DNA of 64,000 nt. Origin: Gemmobacter sp. 24YEA27. GTDB taxonomy: Bacteria; Pseudomonadota; Alphaproteobacteria; Rhodobacterales; Rhodobacteraceae. Made by a program: the position numbers and the translations under genes. The stretch is from contig NZ_JASJPW010000001.1 of the NCBI RefSeq assembly GCF_030052995.1, forward strand, positions 124,001-188,000, in the 5' to 3' direction. Shown piece by piece: positions 27,694 to 36,458 of the stretch (positions within the stretch are counted from its first letter, which is position 1; each line of letters starts with the position of its first letter). Below the pieces are notes generated by a model. The model was not told where the DNA came from, did not search any database, and was given only the letters and a program-made list of their open reading frames with translations.

Positions 27694-30135
27694 ATGACAA
27701 CCAGTACCGCAAGTCTTGAGATCAACCTTCGTCCTATTCGGCTAGGATTCCTTGTAGATCCACTCGATAGGCGAACGCTTTCTGAGGTTGCAAGGATCGC
27801 GACCTGCCAATGGGGCGGCATCGCCTGTCCGATTATCCCTATCATGGATGCCCTTCCACCGACTTGGTGCGAGGCCAACCTTACCAATCCCGATCCGAAC
27901 GAGCTGACGCGTGGCCTGCTAAGTTTCTTTGAGCCGGATCTGCTTGTGGAGACCTGTGCTGGCCAGCTCGAACGCATAGATCCGCATGCCAGTGATCGCT
28001 ACGAGCGTCATCCGAATCTGGGCCATGGCGTGTTCGTGCAAGTTGAGGATACCGTGAGTAAGATGCGGGACGTCGGTGTGACGATGGACCACGTCTATGC
28101 CTACTTACATCAGAAGGAGTTCCAGTTCGAAAGACGTACCCCACGCAAGTTGTTGCGCTTTGGGGTCGGGGATGAGGTCGGACAGGCCTTCTTCGAGATG
28201 GCCTACGGGATGTTTCCGGATCGCCCTGACTTCGCTGGGATTGAGGCGACATATGAGCGAGCCTTCGATGCACAATTGGTTCCGCCAGATGTCGAAACCT
28301 GGAAGGTCATGGAACGGCAGGAGGCGATGTGCCCATTCGACGTCACTCTCCACGGGACGGAGCGCTTCTTCCAAAGGTCGTGGGGCAAGACTATTTTTAT
28401 CTTCGATCCATTCAGCGGCCCTGACATAATCGACTTCTGGAACTTGCGCCTTTTCCGGCGGGACGTCGTACCGGTCAACGTCCATTGGCTCAAAGGTTCG
28501 CGCGATCTCGTTGTCGACCTAATCCGCCGGAAACACCGACCGCTGCCCAACAACGCCAGCGGGCTGATGATCCACACGACGATCCAGCTTGGGCGGTCGC
28601 TCGACCCTGCAATCATCGAAGTCTTGCGCTTGTCAGAAGCCGGCCTTCCCGATGGCAGCTACGCGATCAAGACTTGGTATGATCCGATATGGCAGTTGGA
28701 AGATTCGGGTCTGTCCAGCCGACCAGAGCCTTCGTACCTTTCAGCAGAGCGTAGGGACGTTGAGGTCCCGCTCGACGATCGGTGGGCTGTGCAGGTTCCC
28801 CACATCGCCCCACCGTACCTGCGCCAGACGCGCAACCTAGACGCCGGTTGGGTAAACACGATCAGTCACCGGTTTTACGGTTCCAACGATGACCGGGCGG
28901 ATGCGATGCCGTCCGCTGCAGTGGACCGCAACCGCGCCTATCCTCCCCAGTCCGAGATGATGGACCAGCGCCCAACGCGCGAGGGATGGCTTACTTTCCA
29001 TTCCTACAGCCAAGGCGGGCACTCAATCCGGCTGCCCTTCATGCGCGATGTCATCAAGGCGTGGCTATCTGCTCAGCGTATTGAGGCCGCACCGTCCGAT
29101 GCCGGGCGAGTGGCCCACAGTATGCTGACCACCTTGGGCGGCCTTAACCGGAGCCGCATCATCGGCCACGAGGCGGTCCTGCGCCAGTTCGACCGTATGG
29201 CGCACAGTCGACGGGAAATCGGGGACGGCGAGGTCGAAGACGTGCCTTTTCGAACCGCTACCGTCGATCAGTTACAGCCCATGTTGCGTGCAATCCGGGC
29301 ACGTTGGGTGCGGCCTGCAACGCTGCAACCTTTCGTCGACATCGGAGCTCTCCGGCTCGGCCTATCTGTCCAATGCGACCACTGCGGCAAATGGAACTGG
29401 TATGATCTTGACCAAGTCGGCGCGCAGGTCACTTGCGAGCGGTGCCTCTCCATCTTTTCCTTCCCTCAAGGCCAACTGCCACCAAGGACGGCTTGGCGAT
29501 ATCGCGTTGTCGGCCCCTACGCTGTCCCAAATCTCGCCGGCGGCTCCTACACCTGCTTGTTGACGCTGAATTTTCTGCGCCAAGCCTTCGGTAGAGCGCC
29601 AGCGATGACCTTCACCACGGCGCTCGATTTGACGAGGGACGGCCAGCAGCTTGAGACCGATTTTTTCGCTTGGCATGACCGGGACATCGGAGGGCGACGT
29701 CTTGCCGGGCCGAACCTGCTGGTCGGGGAGTGCAAAGGCTTTGCTGAAGACGCCTTCAAGCAGGCCGATGTCGACCGCCTTCGCCGCCTCGGCGAATGGC
29801 TGCCTGGAGCCTATCTCATTGCAGCTTGCCTGAAGAGCGTGCTGTCGGATGAGGAAAAAGGGCGTCTCGTTGATCTTTGTCGATGGGGATGGGCACGCCC
29901 GAGCACGGATGGAAACCCTGCCTCGCCCGTCATTGTTATCACCGGGGCCGATCTCTTCGACCCTGACGGAATGGAGCGAAGGTTAGATAGAATGCCCGAC
30001 CCGGGCAACACGGCAAAGTCAGGCCCATGGAATCTATTGGAGTTCGCCGCCGCGACACAGAAAGGCTACCTTGACCTCGCAGACGAGGAATTGGTTGACA
30101 TGCGTTACGGAAGACAGGTCAATGTCCGGGGCTAG
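27694..30135 (+). CDS. 813-residue zinc-ribbon/PD-(D/E)xK-like protein
   Basis: I do not recognise this family by name. The N-terminal 550 residues are globular without a motif I can assign. A four-cysteine zinc ribbon follows (C561, C564, C581, C584). The C-terminal region then shows a nuclease-like core: ETDFFAW with D656, and a strand LLVGECKGF with E679-x-K681, followed by a helix with QADVDRLRRLGEW. That order and spacing fit a PD-(D/E)xK endonuclease fold. The protein ends exactly at the CTAG target of an IS element; the stop codon TAG is part of the target site, so the frame is intact. Neighbours suggest defence, which is inference. Confidence 0.65.
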   Translation: MTTSTASLEINLRPIRLGFLVDPLDRRTLSEVARIATCQWGGIACPIIPIMDALPPTWCEANLTNPDPNELTRGLLSFFEPDLLVETCAGQLERIDPHASDRYERHPNLGHGVFVQVEDTVSKMRDVGVTMDHVYAYLHQKEFQFERRTPRKLLRFGVGDEVGQAFFEMAYGMFPDRPDFAGIEATYERAFDAQLVPPDVETWKVMERQEAMCPFDVTLHGTERFFQRSWGKTIFIFDPFSGPDIIDFWNLRLFRRDVVPVNVHWLKGSRDLVVDLIRRKHRPLPNNASGLMIHTTIQLGRSLDPAIIEVLRLSEAGLPDGSYAIKTWYDPIWQLEDSGLSSRPEPSYLSAERRDVEVPLDDRWAVQVPHIAPPYLRQTRNLDAGWVNTISHRFYGSNDDRADAMPSAAVDRNRAYPPQSEMMDQRPTREGWLTFHSYSQGGHSIRLPFMRDVIKAWLSAQRIEAAPSDAGRVAHSMLTTLGGLNRSRIIGHEAVLRQFDRMAHSRREIGDGEVEDVPFRTATVDQLQPMLRAIRARWVRPATLQPFVDIGALRLGLSVQCDHCGKWNWYDLDQVGAQVTCERCLSIFSFPQGQLPPRTAWRYRVVGPYAVPNLAGGSYTCLLTLNFLRQAFGRAPAMTFTTALDLTRDGQQLETDFFAWHDRDIGGRRLAGPNLLVGECKGFAEDAFKQADVDRLRRLGEWLPGAYLIAACLKSVLSDEEKGRLVDLCRWGWARPSTDGNPASPVIVITGADLFDPDGMERRLDRMPDPGNTAKSGPWNLLEFAAATQKGYLDLADEELVDMRYGRQVNVRG
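30132..30135. repeat. IS target-site duplication, left copy (CTAG)
   Basis: CTAG directly precedes the left inverted repeat; an identical CTAG lies at 30987-30990. The TAG inside it is the stop codon of the 813-residue gene. Confidence 0.85.
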
Positions 30136-30986
30136 GGTCAGGACCCATTGATGTTGGGGTTTCAGTCTGATTCAGGCTCCGCAAGGAGACTGATGAATGA
30201 GCAACCTTTACTGGCTGACGGATGCGCAGATGGCGCGTCTTGAGCCGTTTTTTCCGAAGAGTCATGGAAAGCCGCGTGTCGATGATCGTCGCGTTTTGAG
30301 CGGTATTATATTTATAAATCGCAATGGGTTACGGTGGCGAGATGCACCCAGGGAATACGGTCCTGCGAAAACCCTCTACAACCGATGGAAGCGGTGGAGC
30401 GACCGGGGTGTGTTCGCCCGCATGATGCATGGCCTGGCGGCAGAGGCGGCGGTTCCGACGACGGTGATGATCGACGCCACATATTTGAAGGCGCACCGCA
30501 CGGCCTCCAGCCTGCGGATAAAAAAGGGGGCGCAGACGACAGACGGGGGCGCGCAATCGGTCGAACCAAAGGCGGGATGAACAGCAAACTGCACGCCGTG
30601 GCTGACACGACGGGACGCCCGATCCGGTTCTTCATGACCGCAGGCCAGGTCAGTGACTACACTGGGGCCGCCGCGTTGCTGAGCGGCCTGCCACCCGCTG
30701 ACTGGCTGCTTGCAGACCGTGGATACGATGCAGACTGGTTCCGAGAGGCCTTAAAAGACAAGGGGATAAAGCCGTGCATCCCGGGCAGGAAATCCCGAGC
30801 CAAGCCCGTCAAATATGACAAACGCCGCTACAAGCGCCGAAATCGGATCGAGATCATGTTCGGCAGACTGAAGGACTGGCGGCGGGTCGCAACGCGATAT
30901 GACAGGTGCCCAAAGGTGTTCCTCTCGGCAATCGCCCTCGCCGCAACCATCATCTTCTGGCTATGAAACAACAACGAGTCCTGACC
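30136..30986 (+). mobile_element. IS5-family insertion sequence, complete
   Basis: An 851-bp element with imperfect terminal inverted repeats beginning GGTCAGGAC at both ends (about 17 of 21 positions agree). It is flanked by 4-bp CTAG duplications, and the perfect duplications and intact ends suggest a recent insertion. It carries two overlapping transposase frames in the -1 relation, as in the IS427-like part of the IS5 family. Confidence 0.9.
30197..30966 (+). CDS. IS5-family transposase, two frames joined by -1 frameshift
   Basis: Frame A (30197-30580) starts MSNLYWLTDAQMARLEPFFP, the DUF4096-type N-terminus, and holds the first catalytic aspartate in VMIDATYLKAH. Frame B, read through to 30966, holds the second aspartate in LLADRGYDADW and the glutamate in RRNRIEIMFGRLKDW. 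The frames meet at A6G5 (30520-30530), a slippery A-AAA-AAG heptamer for programmed -1 frameshifting. The full DDE transposase would be about 256 residues. In this case the shift is expected biology, not an error. Confidence 0.88.
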
Positions 30987-30990
30987 CTAG
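30987..30990. repeat. IS target-site duplication, right copy (CTAG)
   Basis: Identical to the CTAG before the left end of the element. Confidence 0.85.
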
Positions 30991-31048
30991 TTTGGTCGCA
31001 ATAGTAGTCGACGCTCGGCTCCTGAAATCATCAGTTTCCTCACCACAC

Positions 31049-31072
31049 CCCGCCAGCCAGCGGGGCTTTTTC
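31049..31072 (+). terminator. Intrinsic terminator upstream of the amidase gene
   Basis: CCCCGC-CAGCCA-GCGGGG followed by CTTTTT. It lies before the amidase start, so it belongs to a preceding transcript, now cut off by the IS and island. Confidence 0.75.
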
Positions 31073-31094
31073 ACATCCAAACATGGAGATCGAC

Positions 31095-32042
31095 ATGAGC
31101 AAGATTGCTCTGGTGATCGGGCATAACGCCCGGTCACAGGGTGCTGTCCGCGTGACGGACAAGCGCACCGAATATGACATCAACTCTGACCTCGCGGTGG
31201 CGATCCGGGATCTGGACCCGGCGCGCTATGTGATCGTGCGCCGCACGGCTGGCAGCGGTGAGATCGGTCGCGCCTATGCCGAGGTTGACCGGCTGGGTGT
31301 CGCGGCCTCGGTCGAGCTGCATTTCAACAGCGCGGAAGCCGCCAGCGCCACCGGCACCGAAACCCTGACCAGCGGCACCACAAACAGCGCCCGCCTCGCG
31401 CGCGGTGTCCAGGCCGGAATGGTCCGCGCCCTCGGCCTGCGGGATCGCGGCGTCAAGATCATTGCGAAGAACGGCCGGGGCGGTGCCTCGCTCTGGACCG
31501 GCAAACCGCCGGCCATCCTGATCGAGCCGTATTTCGGCAGCAACCCGGGCGACTGCGCCGCGGCTGACCGCGCCGATCTCTTCCTTCTGGGGGAGCTGCG
31601 CCAGCAGGTCTGGCAGCATCGGGCTGTCGCCTTGTCGACCGGACGTAAATTCGACGGCCCGGACATCGCCGCTCTGCGCCTCCATGCCAATATGGACCTT
31701 GCGCCACTGCCTGCGGCGCGACGCGCCATGTTTGCGCGCCTGCCACTCCCTGCGTCGGACTTACGCGGCTGCACTGCAGCCACGATTCCTCCTCACGCCG
31801 CGGAACCTGATGCCCCTCGCCGGTTCGCTCGAACCGGTGGCGCTTCACCGGCTCGATGTCGACCAACAGGGTCACGGGACCGTCCGGGCGGCGGCAGGGG
31901 ATCTGCACCACAATCCGTGCCTGACGTCGGCAGAGCCTGGAATAGTCCGGAACAGGCCAGGCCAATCCCGCCATCCCGATCAGGCTGGCGACCAGCCCCA
32001 CCGTTTGCCGCACTGGCAGGCCGAACACCACCTTCGGCGTAA
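31095..32042 (+). CDS. N-acetylmuramoyl-L-alanine amidase, 3' end replaced by IS debris
   Basis: The first about 155 residues are a good Amidase_3 domain, which cuts the bond between N-acetylmuramic acid and L-alanine: LVIGHNARSQGA at the first zinc ligand, SVELHFNS with the second histidine, and PAILIEPYFGSNPGDC with the catalytic glutamate. No signal peptide, so it is more like a phage endolysin. After about 31565 the frame runs antisense through a decayed transposase, so the last roughly 160 residues to the stop at 32042 are not native. The ATG at 31095 is preferred (GGAG 5 bases upstream). Probably a remnant of a prophage lysis module. Confidence 0.7.
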   Translation: MSKIALVIGHNARSQGAVRVTDKRTEYDINSDLAVAIRDLDPARYVIVRRTAGSGEIGRAYAEVDRLGVAASVELHFNSAEAASATGTETLTSGTTNSARLARGVQAGMVRALGLRDRGVKIIAKNGRGGASLWTGKPPAILIEPYFGSNPGDCAAADRADLFLLGELRQQVWQHRAVALSTGRKFDGPDIAALRLHANMDLAPLPAARRAMFARLPLPASDLRGCTAATIPPHAAEPDAPRRFARTGGASPARCRPTGSRDRPGGGRGSAPQSVPDVGRAWNSPEQARPIPPSRSGWRPAPPFAALAGRTPPSA

Positions 32043-32266
32043 GGCCAATCGTCGGGAAAACAGTCCCCCGGACTGTTTCCTGATCCTCCTCATATCTGGA
32101 TCGCGCTCTCTGAGAAGTTCTCAGGGGGACCGCGCCTGCCAGTCTTCGCAGCGTTCCAGACCAGCGCCGGATCGAACCAGATCGAGAGCCAGCCGCGGCG
32201 GCGGAGGGCCGCATTGTAGTCAGGCCAGTTCGTCCTGCGCTAGCGGGGAGAAGAGGGCTTCGGCAT
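31565..32266 (-). pseudogene. Decayed IS5-family transposase, 5' half only
   Basis: On the minus strand from the ATG at 32266, pieces of an IS5-type transposase can be read in different frames: NWPDYNAALRRRGWLSIWFD, then GLPVRQTVGLVASL and VPDYSRLCRRQ, then LLVD, then RRRQWRKVHIGMEAQSGDVR and EFTSGRQGDSPMLPDLL. The match ends near 31565, where amidase sequence begins. Several frameshifts and a stop separate the pieces. It inserted in, or recombined with, the 3' part of the amidase gene. Confidence 0.75.
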
Positions 32267-32497
32267 AGCCATAGCCTAACAGCCGCGATGCACCACGTGA
32301 ATCCTCCTCGCCGATAAGTGCAACAACGCCGTCTGGAGGTGACCGATGATGGCCCAGCTGCGGGGCGTTGTCATTTCGGGTCAACCGTTGGGGAACATGG
32401 GGCCAAGGGCTGTTCCCCGGCCAAAGGCCAGAACCAGCATTCGCGCAACAGGGATGATAGTCCGCTCAGCAACTCAGTGAGCGGCAGGATCAAGGTG

Positions 32498-32992
32498 ATG
32501 TGCGGACGCGTGGTCGATCTGGCCCTGAGATCCGAGGGGCTGGACACGAGCTGGCTCAAGATCACTCCGATCCCCCGCCGGTTCAACGTCAAGCCGACCG
32601 AGCCGCTGCTAATCCTCGGCAAGCAGTCCCTTGGGGCCATGCTCGCGCGCTGGTGGCTGATCCCCCCATGGTTCGACGGCCAGGAGGCGAAGGATCGGAA
32701 GGCGACGACCTTTAACGCCCGGATCGAGGAGGCGCGGGAGAATCCCGCCTTCCGCCGCGTCTGGCGGCACGGGCGCTGCCAGATGCCGGTCGGCGGCTCC
32801 TATGAATTGACCGGGGCGATGGCCCCCGGCAGCAGTATTTCATCCTCTCGGGCAGGGAACGAAGAAACCCTGTTCCTGGCTGGTGGATGCCCCACATCGC
32901 GCCCCCCAACACCATCGGCGACTGGATCCAGGTCCAAAATATCCGACGCCCGCATCAGCCACTTGCCATGCGGGCGCCATAATCGTTATTAA
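32498..32992 (+). pseudogene. SRAP/YedK (HMCES-like) gene, decayed
   Basis: The start MCGRVVDLAL places the catalytic Cys2 of the SRAP family, which forms a thiazolidine link with abasic sites in single-stranded DNA. The following parts match the family well: PRRFNVKPTEPLLI, ARWWLIPPWF and TFNARIEEA. At the usual GFYEW position the sequence is GSYELTG. Beyond 32815 the matching pieces fall in different frames (QQYFILSG, then AGNEETLFLAG, then DAPHRAPQH), so at least two shifts are present. The protein is probably non-functional. Such genes often travel on islands and plasmids. Confidence 0.7.
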
Positions 32993-33054
32993 TATCAGTA
33001 TTACATCTGAAAAATGACGCGGCGGGGGCCAATACGATCCTGCACCCCGCGCCC

Positions 33055-33861
33055 TCAGCGCCCCTTCCAGACCGGGTCGCGTTTCTCGGCGAAGGCTTTC
33101 GCGCCTTCCAGCTGGTCTTCCGAAGAATAGAGCCGGTCCACCGTCGGCATCAGGCGTTTGGTGATGCGGTTCAGCGCGTCCTGGAAGCGCATGTTTTCCG
33201 CTTCGCGTACCACTTCCTTGATGGCGGCATAGACCAGCGGCGGGCCGGATTCCAAAAGCCGCGCCAGCTCCCATGCCTTCGGCAGCAGCTCATCCGGCTC
33301 GCAGATCTCCTTGATAAGGCCCCAGCGGAAGGCCTCTTCGGCGTCGAACCAGCGGCCCGTGAGCAGCAGATCCATTGCCACATGATAGGGGATGCGTTTG
33401 GGCAGTTTGATCGAGGCCGCATCGGCGACCGTGCCCGAACGGATTTCCGGCAGCGCGAAGGTCGCTGACTTTGAGGCCAGGATCAGATCCCCCGAAAGCG
33501 CGAGTTCCAGCCCGCCACCGCAGCAGATGCCCTGTACCGCGACGATCACCGGCTTGTTGAGATTGGGCAGCTCCTGCAACCCGCCAAAGCCGCCAACGCC
33601 GTAATCGCCGTCCACGGCATCGCCCTCGGCGGCGGCTTTCAGATCCCAGCCCGGGCAGAAGAATTTCTCGCCGGTCGAGCGCAGGATACAGATGCGCAGG
33701 CTGTCATCATCGCGGAAGTCGCGGAAGACGAGGCCCATGACGCGGCTCGTCTTCAGGCTGATCGCATTGGCCTTGGGCGCGTCGAGCGTCACCTCAAGAA
33801 TGGCGCCCTCGCGCCGGGTTTTCACCGGGCCTTCGTCCCGCATCTGCATCTCGGCCATCAT
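33055..33861 (-). CDS. caiD: Carnitinyl-CoA dehydratase/enoyl-CoA hydratase family
   Basis: Encodes 268 residues of the crotonase fold. Oxyanion-hole residues lie in FFCPGWDLKAAAEG and GICCGGGLELALSGD. In this cluster it probably hydrates crotonobetainyl-CoA to L-carnitinyl-CoA. The start overlaps the stop of the upstream CoA-ligase gene (ATGA). It is the last gene of the gamma-butyrobetaine/carnitine operon, read right to left. Assignment to CaiD rather than a general enoyl-CoA hydratase rests mainly on context. Confidence 0.82.
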   Translation of the reverse strand: MMAEMQMRDEGPVKTRREGAILEVTLDAPKANAISLKTSRVMGLVFRDFRDDDSLRICILRSTGEKFFCPGWDLKAAAEGDAVDGDYGVGGFGGLQELPNLNKPVIVAVQGICCGGGLELALSGDLILASKSATFALPEIRSGTVADAASIKLPKRIPYHVAMDLLLTGRWFDAEEAFRWGLIKEICEPDELLPKAWELARLLESGPPLVYAAIKEVVREAENMRFQDALNRITKRLMPTVDRLYSSEDQLEGAKAFAEKRDPVWKGR

Positions 33862-35847
33862 TCTCTCCGTATCAGGGCATCCACCGCCACTGCGCCCGTT
33901 TCGCGCAAAAGCACCGGATTGATTTCAATTTCTTCCAGACTGTCATCGCCTGCCATCAGATGGCCCAGCCGGACGGCAATCGTGGCAAATGCCGCGACAT
34001 CCGCCTTTGGCCGGCCGCGATAGCCGTCGAGCAGCGGCCAGAGCCGCAGGCGCCGCATCGCGGTCAGGATCTGCGCCTCATCCGCGGGCCAGACCAGGGT
34101 GACGGTATCCGCCAGCACTTCCGCCGTGACACCGCCCATACCAATGGTCAGGGTCAGGCCGTAAACCGGATCGCGGCCGATCCCGAGAAGCATCTCGGCG
34201 ATGATCCCCGTCACCATTTCCTCGGCGAGATATCCGGTGGCACCGGGCATCTCTGCCTCACCCTCCAGCGAGGCAAGGCCAAGCCGCACCGCGCCCGCCT
34301 CGGTCTTATGCGCGAAACCAAGACCCTTGAGCGCGATGGGCGCCGTCAGACCCGTCGCCTGCGCCTGCACCTCGGCAAGCGTGGCGCCGGTCACTGCGCG
34401 CGGCACCGGGATGCCGGCTGCCGCCAGCAGCGCCTTGCCCTCGGCCTCGGTCAAAAGCCTGGTCTCGCGTGGGGCGAGGGCTTTGACCGGCTCCCAGCCG
34501 GGGGCGCCCTTGGGCGTCTGCGCCGCGCGGATCGCCGCCAGCGCGGTTTCAAAGCCCAGAAGCGTGCAGACCCCCTGATCCATCAGCCCCTGCACCCGTG
34601 CCTCGCCGAAATTCTCGGAAATCGAGACCACGGGAAAGGCAGGCTTGCCGGTTGCCTTCTGCGCCGCGACGATGGAGTCGAGCGCCGGGAAATAGCTCGA
34701 CGGGTCGCAGCGGTCGTCCCTCGGCATGTCGATCACATAGAGCCCGGCATCGTAGGGCTCCAGCATGGCGCTGAAAACCTCGGTGGTCTTTTCCAGATCA
34801 CCCCAGATGAAAGTGTTGTAATCCAGCGGGTTGGCAATGGTGACGATCGGCCCGAGCGTCTCAGAAAGCCTTTTGCGACTGGCCTCGGGCACCGGCGGGA
34901 AGCTGAGCCCGAAAGGTGCCGCCAGATCCGCGGCCATACCAGCCTCGCCCCCGAACAGGACAAAGAGCAGAGCTTTGTCCCAAGTCGCGGCCCGTGGAGG
35001 TGGAAGATCTTAAGCGTCTCGATCAGCTCGGAAGGGCTGTTGACCTCGGCAATCCCCAGCTGCGCGAGAAAGGCCGAAGAGGCCGCACCGCCCCCGCCAG
35101 CGAGGCCGTATGCGAGGCGGCGGCCACGCGCGAGGCCTCGGTCTTGCCGGATTTGATCGCGACCACGCCCTTACCCATCTCTGCCGCCCGATGTGCCAGA
35201 CGGGCAAAGGCGGGCGCGTCATCGATCCCCTCGATATACATTCCGATGGCGGTGACGCGCGGGTCGTCAAGCAAGGCACCCGCCAGCTCGGCCAGCCCGA
35301 CCACGGCGGCATTCCCCAGGCAGGCAACATAGGCGATCGGCAATCCGCGCTGCTGCATGGCAATATTGACCACGACATTCGAGGATTGGCTGAGCAGCGC
35401 CACGCCCTTTTCAACGCGCACGCCGCCATGCTGATCAGGCCAGAGCAGCGCCCCGTCGAGATAATTGATCACGCCATAGCAGTTCGGCCCGAGGATCGGC
35501 ATATCACCTGCGGCCGCGACGAGGCTCTGCTGCAGCTCCGGCTCGCCGGCCTCGGTCCAGCCGGCCGCAAAACAGATGGCACCACCGGCGCCACGTTCCG
35601 CAAGCTCGCGTGTGACCTCTACAGTCGCGAAACGGTTCACCCCGATAAAGGTGGCATCCGGCGCTTCGGGAAGATCTGCGACAGATGCATAGGCCTTCAG
35701 CCCGCCGATCTCGGACTTACTCGGGTGGATCGGCCAGACCGGCCCGTCAAACCCCATCTTGCGGGTCTGTTCGATCACGTTGAGCGCCCAGCCCGCGCCA
35801 AGAACGGCGATATGCCGCGGGCGAAGTAATCTGTCGAGCCGGTTCAT
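33858..35847 (-). pseudogene. NDP-forming acyl-CoA synthetase, two frameshifts
   Basis: The N-terminal part (from 35847) is a CoA-binding Rossmann domain (RPRHIAVLGAG) with the succinyl-CoA synthetase-like domain and the GPNCYGVIN motif. The C-terminal part (to 33858) is an ATP-grasp domain (LKGLGFAHKTEAGAVRLGL). The middle requires one extra base in each of two C5 runs, at 35091-35095 and 34948-34952. Restoring both gives a continuous 663-residue protein through SPSELIETLKIFHLHGPRLG and CSGGEAGMAADLAAPFG. In context it should activate gamma-butyrobetaine (or carnitine) to its CoA thioester. Sequencing loss is the likely cause, because no residue between the shifts is degraded. Confidence 0.82.
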
Positions 35848-35911
35848 GGCCAGACCCCCAGCCCGTGCCCGACAAGGGGGGCTGTCTGCCCCCACGGCGC
35901 CGCAAAGCGTC

Positions 35912-35945
35912 GCCTCCCCCGAGGATATTTTCAGACAGAAAATGA
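35912..35945 (-). repeat. Dispersed intergenic element, copy 1
   Basis: GCCTCCCCCGAGGATATTTT followed by CAGACAGAAAATGA. The reverse complement matches the copies at 36076 and 39136. Confidence 0.65.
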
Positions 35946-36075
35946 TAACATCCCGCCCCTTCATCCAGAGCGGGATGCCATTTCCCGTCACAGTCATCGG
36001 CGTCCCCGCCTGTACGGTGCCTCCAGCCTGATGATCAAAGGTGAATGTTCGGTTAAGTATGAACTGTGTCTGCTG

Positions 36076-36120
36076 CATTTTCTGTCTCTAAATATCCCGG
36101 AGGTCCGGAGGCAGAGCCTC
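36076..36120 (+). repeat. Dispersed intergenic element, copy 2
   Basis: CATTTTCTGTCTCTAAATATCC followed by a GGAGG/CCTCC-rich tail that can form a hairpin. It lies directly after the SelW-like gene's stop on the minus strand, so it would be in the 3' part of the operon transcript. Confidence 0.65.
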
Positions 36121-36140
36121 CGGGGGCAATCAGAAGCGGC

Positions 36141-36458
36141 TCAGTCGGGAGCAATGTCAGTGCTGCGATCCACATGGCCCAGATCGCGCTCGGGCCAGAC
36201 ATGATCGCGGATCAGCTTCTTCAGCTGTTTCGAATCCGGAAAGCCGCCCTGTTCCTTGCGATCCCAGATCACGGCGCCATCGAGCTCAATGCGAAACACT
36301 CCGCCCGTTGACGGCACCAGCGTCACCTCGCCCAGATCCTGGCCAAAGGTCTGCAGCAGTTCCTGCGCCATCCATGCCGTTCGCAGCATCCAGTTGCATT
36401 GCGTGCAATAGGTGAAGCGAACTTTCGGACCCGCAGCCTTTTCGACCGGATCCGCCAT
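36141..36458 (-). CDS. SelT/SelW/SelH (Rdx) family protein
   Basis: Encodes 105 residues with a thioredoxin-like Rdx fold. The redox motif CTQC (C18, C21) is followed by the family pattern of a helix RTAWMAQELLQTF and the GGVFRIELDG strand. Selenocysteine is not used; both positions are cysteine. Its ATG abuts the stop of the acyl-CoA dehydrogenase gene, so it is in the same operon. The role in carnitine metabolism is unknown. It could protect or reduce a partner enzyme. Confidence 0.85.
   Translation of the reverse strand: MADPVEKAAGPKVRFTYCTQCNWMLRTAWMAQELLQTFGQDLGEVTLVPSTGGVFRIELDGAVIWDRKEQGGFPDSKQLKKLIRDHVWPERDLGHVDRSTDIAPD

Noticed and set aside
31684..32268. A plus-strand frame of 194 codons after the amidase
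   Set aside because: It is antisense to the decayed IS5-type transposase; the real homology is on the minus strand.
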